Source: Halocaridina rubra (lineage: Eukaryota > Arthropoda > Malacostraca > Decapoda > Atyidae). Taken from it: a DNA stretch of 64,000 nt. Location of the stretch: positions 1 through 64,000 of the forward strand of contig JAXCGZ010005728.1 in assembly GCA_037179515.1 (NCBI GenBank), written 5' to 3'. Position numbers and translations under genes: made by a program. The notes under the pieces were generated by a model, which made no database searches, was not told the origin of the DNA, and saw only the letters and a list, made by a program, of their open reading frames with translations. Positions 1 through 9,025 of the stretch are shown here, piece after piece. Position 1 is the stretch's first letter. The number at the start of each line of letters is the position of its first letter.

Positions 1-112
1 CTGTATCGTACACCACAGATGTCTATCTGGTATATATATGTATCTTATTTGAAAACCCAATGTACTTTGGAAATAAAGGCTTATTATTATTATTATTGTT
101 ATTATTATTATT
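1..112 (+). repeat. 3' end of an unidentified retroelement with a TTA-repeat tail
   Basis: The stretch contains a polyadenylation-type AATAAA followed at once by a run of TTA/TTG triplets (about 80-112) that ends exactly where the antisense family A ORF1 begins. A poly-signal plus a short trinucleotide tail is the usual 3' end of several non-LTR retrotransposons and SINEs. I infer an element running left to right whose body lies outside the window and whose insertion cut the family A copy. The element itself cannot be identified; a simple TTA microsatellite at the junction is the alternative. Confidence 0.45.
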
Positions 113-1138
113 GTCTGGAAGAACTCTGTAATGAAAATTTTTCTTCTCTTCTTCATTTCTTTCATCATTTAACCTTCTTGCCTCTTGCAACAAGTTTTTG
201 ATCTTTCCCATCTCTTCCTGTGTTCTGTATTGTCTAATGAATACTTCTTTGAATTCTTGAAGGTCTTTTAGACTTTTTTTTCTCAACAATATTTCCCTAC
301 ATGTTTCCCCTCTCTCAAAGGTTACTTTTGTTGGTCTCGGCTTTCCTTCCCTCGAATATTTACCTAGTTGGTGTATGTTTACAATATCCTCGGGACCACA
401 TACTACTCCAAGCTTTCTTATCAGGTCTACAACCCTAGCTTTATTTTCTTCAAGTCTCCCCTGCCATGTTGGTTCCTGGGACTCGCTTATGCCTGAGATT
501 ACCACTGTCTTCTCCTTATCAAGTGCCTGTCTGATGAGTGGGTTTGCCCTTTCCATCACAACGTCTTTCATTTTTTCGATTACTGTCTCTTTATAGTCAA
601 CTGTTTGTACGTTTTCCAGTGCCACCACCTTTACAGCCTCTTTTACTGCCACATTCCCCTTTAGTGCATCAGCAAAGGAAGTTTTCATGGCATCATTTTC
701 CATATTCAGCTCCTGGAACTCTTTTCTGAACTGCTCAATGTTTTCCTTAATCTGGACATTCCAAGCAGCAATCTCGTCTCTCTCAGAAGAGAGCAGTGAA
801 CTAACATCTAATTCCTTTAGGTTGTCATTCAGCTGTTTGTTTTTATCTTCTTGTTTAGAAAGTCTAGATTCTAGTTGAATCTTTTCCCATTCCAGCTTTT
901 TTATTCTTTTTTCTAGTTCCTTTCTCTCCTGCCCTTGTGCTTTATTTGCTTCCTCCAAAGATCTTATTTGCTCTCTGAGTGTTTCATTCTCTTTCATTTC
1001 TCCATCCATATTCTGAATTTTATCATCAAGGCTTATAACCATTTCCTCTATATTCTTGATTTTCTGTTTGAGTCGCCTGAAGGCTACCCCTCCTACCGAC
1101 CCATGGATGGGAGAGGTTTGGGACAGAGATGGCGTCAT
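113..1138 (-). pseudogene. Family A ORF1 (coiled-coil nucleic-acid-binding protein), 3' truncated copy
   Basis: This reads from an ATG at 1138 down to about 113 in one open frame of roughly 340 family codons. Residues 20-140 are rich in Glu, Lys and Gln with heptad spacing, so a long coiled coil is expected; this fits the trimerising ORF1 proteins of non-LTR elements, which coat the element RNA. The second half contains a motif block around VVISGISESQEP and QLGKYSREGKPRP that recurs in the copies at 36409, 49684 and 53066. It is the only copy that keeps the N-terminal start (MTPSLSQTSP). There are no zinc knuckles. The frame runs into the TTA tail at 112, so the last ORF1 codons and all of ORF2 are missing. 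Confidence 0.8.
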
Positions 1139-1726
1139 TTTTATGTTCTCCCTCTCACAGAATATAAAAAGAAGACGAGAAAGAGGAAAAAAAAAAGAGA
1201 AAAACTTTTAATTAAGCTTCACACCGAATTTTTATATCTCCATATAAGTGCTATTTAGTGTCTCAGTTTATCTCTTTTCTGGTAACACACATCATAACTT
1301 AAAAACTTGACCATGGTAATTTAAGGATAAAAAGAAAAAGAAAAAAAATGCAACAAAACAAAAGTCAATCCTGAAGGAAAAATTTGAACCTGTGTCTGAG
1401 GTGGCACCCACCTGTTTCTGCTATATATTCTTCCTAACTGATAAACTCACTTGCTAACCAAGGTATGTTATCACAAGATTAGACTTTACATTTAACTCAA
1501 TATATATACAAAATAAAAACAAAATAGTAAAAGAGAAAGCTAAAAGAAGAGCAAAAAAATAAAAAATGAAGAAATTAAGACAACTGTACTACTTGGCAAC
1601 TTAACTCAGTACTGTTGACAGGTGGATATTTGTTTTTTTTTGTTTTTTTTACTTATTCAATTTTTCGTGTATGAAACTAACTAACAAGTTAATATAAATG
1701 GGAAGGATACTGATTTTAACAATATA
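1139..1726. other. Unassigned, possibly family A 5' UTR at its left edge
   Basis: AT-rich DNA with A-runs and no convincing reading frame. The part next to 1138 lies upstream of the family A ORF1 start and may be its 5' UTR, but no other copy extends this far, so the 5' end of the element cannot be placed. Confidence 0.3.
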
Positions 1727-1796
1727 TGGAACCACAGGATCAGGTAAACGGTTTAAGAGCTTTCCCCAGTTTACACAGAAAATTAGGTAATGTGAT
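1727..1796 (+). mobile_element. Diverged family A 3'-end remnant
   Basis: The order of short blocks (TGGAACC, GATCAGG, GAGCTTT, CCC, TTTACACA, AATTAGGTAAT) matches the last 75 bp of complete family A copies such as 56960-57029, with many substitutions. I infer an old, severely 5'-truncated insertion. Chance similarity is possible because the stretch is short. Confidence 0.45.
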
Positions 1797-2125
1797 GGGA
1801 TGGCTTCACCTCTGGCAACTCTTCTAAATTTCCTTCAAGGCAGAACTGGACGGCAGCTTCTCTCTTCCCTCACGAAAAATGTTCTCAATTTTTTTTGTCC
1901 TTTAATATTTTGGACAGTCTCGTCATACAACAAATATAAGTTTTGTACTCACAATACTCTAAGTTACTAGCAAATAGAAACCAAGTAAAAGACTAGCAAG
2001 CTCAAAGTACTGAGTTTTTGTTTTTGAAAAACGAATTTCTATAGAAGAAACTGTGAAAGGAGAGGAGAGTCTGTGATAGGTGAGGAGAGGCTCCTATTCG
2101 ACACCCAAACTCTCCCACTGCCAGA
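1797..2125. other. Unassigned sequence before the G1 array
   Basis: No reading frame or repeat was recognised. The right edge abuts the first TGTATTCT of the G1 LTR-like unit. The sequence just before that TG differs from what precedes the TG in the other three units, which helps define the unit boundary. Confidence 0.3.
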
Positions 2126-2482
2126 TGTATTCTCTGGCAAAGGGTGCTTGTCCATAAAATTCGTTGTTGATCATTCCTTACATTTGCACCATAACCACAG
2201 GTACTGCCGCATTTTGCTGTTAAGCAGGCACAACTGTCATCCTGTATAACCTGTGTTTCATTCACTGTTTTGCAATATTTTGCTGCTGTTGCACTTGATT
2301 GTTGAGTCACTTTCATAGGGAGGTTTTGGAATCACCGTTACATTTAACTTTGAAGTGTTATGTTGATTTATTTTTTCTCCTTGGTGTTCTGTGGTTCCTT
2401 CAATTTTTATTACTATTGTAGAGATTTCTTTTTTGTGGTTGATTGTTTGGGGACTTCATTATTGACTGTTCAGGAAACCACC
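2126..2482 (+). repeat. G1 LTR-like segment and leader, unit 1 of 3
   Basis: Starts with TGTATTCT, as do the units at 3072, 5516 and 63714, and runs through a shared block to the gag ATG at 2483, which sits in a good Kozak-like context (ACCACCATGA). Sequence just before TGTATTCT differs at 2126 and 63714, so this is the natural left boundary. A candidate LTR end is CTTTCA near 2316, followed after about ten bases by TGG, which could begin a primer binding site; this is inference, since no matching 3' LTR is present. Confidence 0.55.
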
Positions 2483-3071
2483 ATGACTACCAGACAGTCA
2501 CAGGAAACAATCAAAACATTTGATGAGGAGAGTTACCTGGACAAGATGATTGCAATGGGTGAGAAATATGGCTATTCCCCAGGACAGATGCTCCTCGAGT
2601 GGGCTCATAACAAGATGGGTAAATGCCGAGCTGAGATGGAGAAGAAAGCATGTGAGCAGGAGCAGGCATAAGCAAAACAAGAAAGCAAGCAAGCACAACG
2701 CGATTACGGCCAGATGCAGGCACAAGAACAACACGATTACGACCAGGCTCAGGCACAAGCAAAACGCAAACGTGAGCTTGCTCTTGCTCGGCTTCGAGCA
2801 TGAACCCCAGACAGTGTTCCTTCAACCGGAAATGGGGACCAGCCTCATGAGTGGCCCCTCCATATGGATCATACGAGGACAACGACAAGTAACCGCTCGA
2901 TACTTACATACGCTCTTTCGAAATTCTTGCGACCTCTAGCAAAGGCATTGAGGCTGAGAAGAGTAGTTGGCTGCTCGCCTTCATGCTGACCCGTCTGCTC
3001 GCCATTGTCAGTGAACTCGACCACACACAATGGAGGGACCACGAGAAAGTTAAAAGCACACTTTAGGCGTT
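2483..3071 (+). pseudogene. G1 gag N-terminal fragment, unit 1
   Basis: Begins MTTRQSQETIKTFDEES and contains the block YLDKMIAMGEKYGYSPGQ shared with the units at 3435 and 5880. A Gln/Ala/Glu-rich repeat region follows (EQEQA, QAQEQ). The first stop comes after about 62 codons, and family similarity continues in other frames to the sequence coding KVKAH, where unit 2 starts abruptly. Gag is the capsid polyprotein of LTR elements; this copy is dead. I assign gag from position upstream of protease and from the leader context, not from a recognised capsid fold. Confidence 0.6.
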
Positions 3072-3434
3072 TGTATTCTCTTGCAACGGGTGCTTGTCCG
3101 TAAAATTCGTTGTTGCTCATTCCTTTCATTTGCACCATAACTGCAGGGACTGCCGCATTTTGCTGTTAAGCAGACACAACTGCCATCCCTTATAACCAGT
3201 GTTTCATGCACTGTTTTGCAACATTTGCTGCTGTTGCACTTGATTGTTGAGTCACTTTCATTGTGAGGTTTTGGGATCACCAATACTTTTAACTTTGAAC
3301 TGTGGTGTTGATTTTTTTTTTACTCTCATCTTGGTGTTCTGTCACTCTTTCATTTGTTATCAATATTGTAGAGATTTGTTTTATTTGTGATTGATTGTTT
3401 TGGTACTTCATCACTGACTGTTCAGGAAACCACC
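3072..3434 (+). repeat. G1 LTR-like segment and leader, unit 2 of 3
   Basis: Same content and order as 2126-2482: TGTATTCT start, the CAACGGGTGCTTGTCC block, the GTTGAGTCACTTTCA block, T-rich leader, then the gag ATG at 3435. It is joined upstream to the gag sequence coding KVKAH, and the same junction occurs at 5516. Confidence 0.55.
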
Positions 3435-3696
3435 ATGACTACCAGGCAGTTGTAGGAAAGCATCAAAACACTCGATGAGGAGAGTTACCTGGACAAGATG
3501 ATTGCAATGAGTGAGAAATAAGGCTATTTCCCAGGACCGATGCTCCTCGAGTGGTCTCATAATAAGATGGCTAAACACCGAGCTGAGATGAAGAAGAAAG
3601 CATGTGAGAATGAGCAGGCACAATCCAAATAAGAAAGTGAGCAAGCAGAATGTGAATGCGACCCGACGCAGGCACAAGAACAACGCGATTACGACC
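3435..3696 (+). pseudogene. G1 gag N-terminal fragment, unit 2, left of the family A insertion
   Basis: ATG at 3435 is followed quickly by a TAG in the position of a glutamine codon, then by the recognisable DEESYLDKMIAM block and the Glu/Gln-rich region. It is cut at about 3696 (GATTACGACC) by a family A copy and resumes at 5243. Confidence 0.55.
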
Positions 3697-5151
3697 ATAA
3701 AGCTACAGGTCCTGATGACATATCCCCTCATGTGCTTAAAAAATGAGCAAACACAGTATCAGTGGCACTAAGTATCATATTTAAGGAGTCACTGGAGTCG
3801 GGGGAGATTCCAAGATGCTGGAAACAAGCAAATGTGATACCTATCTTCCAAAAGGGAAGGAGGGATACGGCTCTGAACTATAGACCAGTTTCCTTGACCA
3901 GCATAGTTTGCAAAGTTATGGAGAAACTACTAAGGAAACATATCTCTCTTCACTTGGAATCCTTCAACTTTTTGTCAGTGAGGCAACATGGCTTCAGAGA
4001 AGGTAGATCAACAGTAACAAACTTATTAGAATTTTATGATGAGGTAAGCCAAATCTTACAGGAAAGAGAGGGCTGGGCAGATTGCATATTCCTAGACTTC
4101 CAGAAAGCGTTTGACACTGTTCCACATGGGAGACTTGTTAGGAAGCTGCAATCAATGGCTAGAATAGGTGGAAATGTTTTGGAATGGATAAAAACTTACT
4201 TAGAAGGAAGGGAACAGAGGGTTAGAGTAAGACACTCAGTGTCTGAATGGAGAAGAGTTAGTAGTGGAGTTCCACAGGGTTCAGTTTTAGGGCCACTTTT
4301 GTTCCTTGTATATGTAAATGACCTACCAGAGTCTGTAAATTCATTCATGAATATGTTTGCAGATGATGCAAAGATTGTGAAGAAAGTAAAAAACGAGAAC
4401 AATGGTAGAGAACTTCAGGAGGATCTAAATAATCTGCATGAGTGGTCAGAAAAGTGGCTAATGAAATTCAATACTTTAAAATGTAAGGTAATGAGAATGG
4501 GTACAAGTGCAAGAAAGCCCAAGCTTGACTACTCGGTGGCTGGAGTACAACTTCAAGAGACAGAAAATGAGAGAGATCTAGGAGTAAACATACTGGCAGA
4601 TTTGTCTCCAGAAATACATATAAATGGCATAGTAAGAGCAGCATATGCATTCTTATCAAATGTAAGGGTAGCCTTCAGGCACACGGACAAGGAAATGTTC
4701 AGAAATATTTATGTAACCTATGTGAGGCCAAAACTCGAATATGCAGCCCCCTTTTGGAATCCGCACTTGAAAAAGCACATAACTAAGCTTGAAAAAGTTC
4801 AAAGACATGCCACGAAACTGGTGCCAGAAATACGCAATCTCAGTTATGATGAGAGGCTGAGGGAATAAGACTTACCATCACTCGAAGCTAGAAGAGTGAG
4901 AGGGGATATGGTGACAGTCTTTAATATTCCTTCATGGTTATGATAGAGTGGATAGGGATCGATATTTTGATATGGCTGGCTCTAGAACTAGAGGTCATAG
5001 TTTGAAGCTTCGTAAGAAAACTTCTTTGCAGGATGTAAGGAAATACTTTTTCAGTGTAAGAGTAGTTGATAATTGGAATTGGCTAAGCGAGGAGGTAGTT
5101 AATGTTATCTCAATCCATAGTTTTAAGGACAGGTATGATAAGTATCACTAA
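3697..5151 (+). pseudogene. Family A ORF2 fragment: reverse transcriptase, C-terminal two thirds
   Basis: Encodes the RT palm and thumb region: VIPIFQKGRRD (finger), YRPVSLTS, FLDFQKAFDTVPH (motif A, catalytic Asp), GVPQGSVLGPLLF (motif B), FADDAKI (motif C, two catalytic Asp), followed by the family C-terminal domain ending RYDKYH. No RNase H follows. Damage relative to the copies at 36394 and 53065: a TGA replaces Cys near 3744, TAA replaces Leu near 4866, and one extra base near 4925 shifts the frame of the last 75 codons. RT would copy element RNA into the nicked target; this copy is inactive. Confidence 0.85.
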
Positions 5152-5242
5152 GTATAAAATGGAACCGATGAGGAGACGGGAAGATACGAGCTTTGGGCTC
5201 TTTCCCGTAAACACAATTAGGTAATCACAATTAGGTAATCAC
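3697..5242 (+). mobile_element. Family A copy, 5' truncated, inserted in G1 gag
   Basis: Starts inside the reverse transcriptase gene (sequence coding KATGPDDISPH) and runs to a complete family 3' end with two 14-bp tail units (5216-5242). The G1 gag Gln-rich region flanks it on both sides, with about ten bases of target lost and no clear target duplication. The 5' truncation, intact 3' end and tandem tail fit target-primed reverse transcription. Confidence 0.85.
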
Positions 5243-5515
5243 AAGTAAAACACAAACCCTAGACAGTGGTCCTTCCACCAGAAATGGGGACCAGCCTCAT
5301 GAGAGGTCCCCCATACAGTTTATCTGAGGACAATGGCAAGTAACAGCTCGATACTTAAATCCGCTCTTTCGAAAGTCTTGCGACCTCTAGCAAAGGCACA
5401 GAGGCTGCAAAGAGTCATTGGTGGCTGGCCTCCACGCCAACCCGTCTAACCGCCATGGTCAATGAACTCGACCACAGGGGGTCTAAAAGAAAGTTAAAAG
5501 CACACTTTGAGTATT
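5243..5515 (+). pseudogene. G1 gag fragment, unit 2, right of the family A insertion
   Basis: Continues the gag block interrupted at 3696. CAGACAGTGG, CAGAAATGGGGACCAGCCTC and the stretch coding KVKAH are shared with units 1 and 3. About 30 bases of the unit 1 sequence are missing just after the insertion. It ends at the junction with unit 3. Confidence 0.5.
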
Positions 5516-5879
5516 TGTATTCTGTTGCAACGGGTTCTTGTCCATAAAATTCGTTGTTGCACATTCCTTTCATTTGCACCATAACTGCAGGTACTGCCGC
5601 ATTTTGCTGTTAAGCAGGAACAACTGCCATCCTGCATAACCAGTGTTTCATACACTGTTTTGCAACATTTTGCTGCTGTTGCTCTTGATTGTTGAGTCAC
5701 TTTCATAGTGAGGTTTTGGGATCACCGTTGCGTTGAAGTTTGAAGTGTGGTGGTGATTTTTTTTTCTCTCTCCTTGGTATTGTGTCGTTCCTTCATTCTT
5801 TTTTTTACTATTGTTGAGATTTGTTGTTTTTGTGGTTGATTGTATTGGTACTTTATTATTGACTCTTCAGGAAACCATC
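5516..5879 (+). repeat. G1 LTR-like segment and leader, unit 3 of 3
   Basis: Third tandem copy of the TGTATTCT-to-gag leader segment. This is the unit that leads into the full gag-pol of G1. The upstream junction (sequence coding KVKAH, a few bases, then TGTATT) is the same as at 3072, so the units arose by tandem duplication and not by independent insertion. Confidence 0.55.
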
Positions 5880-6780
5880 ATGATTACCGAGCAGTTACAG
5901 GAAACCATCGAAACATTCGATGAGGAGAGTTACCTGGACAAGATGATTGCAATGGGTGAGAAATACAGCTATTCCCCGGGACCGACACTCCTTGAGTGGG
6001 CTCATAACAAATGGGTAAACGCCGAGCTGAGATGGAGAAGAAAGCATATGAGCAGGAGCAGGCACAAGCGTAACGAAAAAGCAAGCAAGCACAATGCGAT
6101 TACAACCAGACTCAGGCACAAGAACAATGCGATTATAACCAGGCTCAGGCACAAGCAAAATACGAACATGAGCTTGCACTTGCTCGGCTTCAGCGGGAAC
6201 CCCAGACAGTGGTCCTTCAGCCAGAAATGGGGACCAGCCTCGTGAGAGGTCCTCCCATATGGATCATATGACGACAATGACAAGTAACCGCTTGATACTT
6301 ACATCCTCTCTTTCAAATGTCTTGTGACTGCTAGCAAAGGCACAGAGGCTGAGAAGAGTCATTGACTGCTCGCTTCCATGCCAACCCGTCTGCTTGCCAT
6401 GGTCAATGAACTCTACCACACTCAAATGAGGGATTACGAGAAGGTCAAAGCACACTCCTTGCCTCACAGAACTTTTCGCCAGCTGAGTGTCATGCTAAGT
6501 ATGTCTCCACTTTCTCATTTAAAGAGGAAAACGGTAGTGCCTTTGGCAAACGCAAGGCTCATCATAATGTCATCACCCCCGCAGCAGGCCATGATTCTCA
6601 CTGGAAAGGAGATCGCAGGAACGGGAAGCACAAGAGCCCTTCTCAGAACTTCAATCGTCCAGCTCATCCTTGTCACACTCCAAAGCTTTATTACAGTCAT
6701 GCACCCACACTCAAGAAGGACGACTTGGTCCATGACATATAGAAACAAAGCCAGAAAGGGCCACCGATGATAACGCCGAG
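5880..6780 (+). pseudogene. G1 gag, longest copy
   Basis: ATG at 5880; MITEQLQETIETFDEES and YLDKMIAMGEKYSYSPG are followed by the Gln/Ala/Glu-rich repeats. Unlike units 1 and 2 it continues past the sequence coding KVKAH (about 6440) into RTFRQLSV and on towards protease. Near 6690-6720 a stretch coding YYSHAPTLKKDD resembles a CCHC knuckle in which the cysteines have been replaced, so nucleic-acid binding would be lost. Several frame changes are needed to read it. Identity as gag rests on context and knuckle position. Confidence 0.55.
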
Positions 6781-7130
6781 GAACCACCATACAAACTTGC
6801 CAATGTGGAATTCACTGAACATGATGATCCTGAGATGATCCCAAAATGCCTAAGAACCATAAATGGTGTTGAAGCTGAGATAGCTATCGACACAGGGGCC
6901 AGTGGCCTATTTGTTGATGAGAGATTCATCAGGGATGAAGATATCACCAGCATGGCTGTTCGTGTGTGGGTTGCTGAAGGAAAACCTCAGATATGAAGCT
7001 GCTGTGTCATAGATCTGGATTGCAAAAACTGCAAGAGAAAAGTCCTAGATGTGGCATTGATTGGGCTTATGTATCATATCTTTATGGGTCGTGTACTGAA
7101 CCTAGCTCCTATCTTCCAGGCTGACCTCTG
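6781..7130 (+). pseudogene. G1 retropepsin-like aspartic protease
   Basis: The frame from about 6805 encodes INGVEAEIAIDTGASGLFVD. The DTGAS catalytic triad follows a hydrophobic strand, as in retroviral-type proteases that act as dimers to cut the Gag-Pol precursor. It continues with VRVWVAEGKPQ, a TGA at about 6994, and then a segment coding VALIGLMYHIFMGRVLNL, which fits the second half of the fold. Gag lies upstream and integrase sequence follows within about 250 bp, with no reverse transcriptase between. Confidence 0.7.
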
Positions 7131-7279
7131 CCATGAGGACATTTTTCAGTGGAACATCCCTCGGGCAAAGTAACAACAAGCCATTTTTGCAGCAACTACA
7201 GGCTCTGACGTCAGGAATGTGGACGATTCACGGAGTGGCTCTATTGACTCTGCCGCAGTTAGTACCCACAATGTGGAAC

Positions 7280-8615
7280 GTAAAGAGTTTACCAAATGAT
7301 GCACCTCTAGAGCCACTGAGGCCCCATCCAGACTTTGTCAAACTGCAGCAGGACTGCCCCAGACTCAAATACTGGATGCAACAGGCCACCGAGGGAAGAA
7401 TATTTTGGGTGAGAGGAGGAGGCCAGATCACTTACGCCCTTGAAGATGGAGTCCTTCGTAGGCATGTGACTCTAGATGGCCACACCTTTGAACTGTTTGT
7501 GGTGACTGCTTCGGTTCATCACCAGGCTATGTAGGTGGTACACCATTTACCTCTGGGTGGACACAGAGGCAATGCAAAACCTCGACACATCCTTCAGAGA
7601 GCATTTGCATGACAAACATGTGCGCCAAAATAGGCAGATACGTGAGCTCCTGCCCTGTCTGTCAATCCACCTGTACGGCACTGGTATCAAAAGTCCCCAT
7701 GGGGATAACTAAGCTCTAAACGGAGCCATTTTCCAAGGTCGCTATTGACATATTAGGTCCTATTAATCCAGCTTCATCCACAGGGAAACAGTTCCTTCTG
7801 GTATACGTTGACCTGGCAACAAGATACCCAGAGTCAGTGCCGCTATCTTCTATCACGACAGAAGCCATTGTTCAGGCCATATTTGAAATCTGCTGCAGGG
7901 TCAGCTTCCCTGAGCAGGTCAGTTATGACAATGGAAGTCAGTTTACAAGTAGGCACTTTGAGGCTTTCTGCAACCTCTTAGAAATTAAGCACATTTGTAG
8001 AAGTGTCTATCATGCCCACTTAAATGTAGCATGTGAACGCTATAACGGAACATTGGAGTGATGTTTGCACAAACTTGTGTTAGATATACCCAGGCAGGGG
8101 AACAAGTACATCCCCGCTGCACTTTTATCCTTCAGAGACACACCCCACGGCGCTATTGGATACTCGCCTTTCGAGCTGATTTATGGTCATAAGGTCAGAG
8201 GCCCTAGTGGAATTCTTGGCAGAATGTTGGGACTCGCCTACCATTGAGGATGACGATAGGGACGTCCATGAGTATATTTTGAAGTTTTGTCTTTTCTCAA
8301 AAAGGCCTGGAAAACTGCACAATTAGCCATTAAGGGTCACCAGCAGACTGCTAAGCTCCTCTTTGACAAGTGTGCCCAGCATCGTCCCCTGATACCCAAA
8401 GATCGAGCTCTGTTTCTTCTTCCAATAGATACTTGCAAGCTAATGCTATGCTGGAAAGGACCGTACACTGTGGCACACCATGTGACCCCCGACAATTACG
8501 TGTTGAATGTTGATGGCAATAACCAGATATACCACATTAACCAGGTGAAGCTGTATGGTGAGGACCTGGAGGCCACAGGGATCCTGCGCTGGCACTCTCA
8601 GCAACCCTTATAGTT
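7280..8615 (+). pseudogene. G1 integrase (HHCC, DDE core, C-terminal domain)
   Basis: The upstream domain coding FVKLQQDCPRLKYW and ITYALEDGVLRRH is typical of the lead-in to gypsy integrases. A degraded HHCC zinc-binding region follows (about 7500-7690, LPLGGHRGNAK with HH and CP.CQ-like remnants, several stops). The core has YVDLATRYPE (first Asp), SYDNGSQFTS (second Asp) and VACERYNGTLE (Glu); the second Asp and the Glu are separated by exactly 35 residues, the D-D35-E spacing of retroviral-type integrases. The C-terminal part encodes CWKGPYTVAHHV and YHINQVKLY, the usual gypsy post-core domain. Integrase inserts the cDNA into the genome. A TGA near 8059 and other stops kill it. Confidence 0.85.
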
Positions 8616-8697
8616 GCCCTCAGCAGCAACATTACCTATGAGGCTGAAGCAGCACAGGTGCTCCATCATAGCCACCCCTTACCTCCTATATTGCGAT
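8616..8697 (+). other. G1 integrase-RT linker ending in the target-site duplication
   Basis: Short linker after the integrase C-terminus. The last nine bases (8689-8697, TATTGCGAT) are repeated at 15029-15037, on the other side of the family B copy. This marks the insertion point and shows that the linker originally continued directly into 15038. Confidence 0.7.
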
Positions 8698-9025
8698 TTT
8701 TTTTTCTTTGATGTTCTCCCTTGAGGGTGAGCTGACCTTCCCTTGTGGCCCACAGGTGGGGTAAGATTTTGTTGATTGTAGGTGGTATTCACTCTTGCGG
8801 GCAAATGGGCTTTCCTATATGGTGAGGAGGTGGGGTGAAATCTTGTTATTGTTGGTGGTATTCACTCTTGAGGGTGATCGGACTTTACAATTTTGGCCCG
8901 CAGCTGAGGTTGTGCAATACTGTAAAGATAATGGAAAGCATAAGTATTTAGTTGAGGATTATTTGTTTACATCAAACAATTTAAATGAAGTCCTGTTTTG
9001 GAGGTGAGAGAGCGTTATTACATGG
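8698..9025 (-). repeat. Family B 3' UTR with about 70-bp imperfect tandem units, copy 1
   Basis: On the element strand, units built around CACCTGCGGGCC, GGAAAGTCC or GGAAGGTC, and CACCCTCAAG recur about three times before an A-rich end (CATCAAAGAAAAAAAAA). The same layout is seen at 19817-20112, 26305-26612 and 33226-33550. No canonical polyadenylation signal was seen. Confidence 0.7.
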
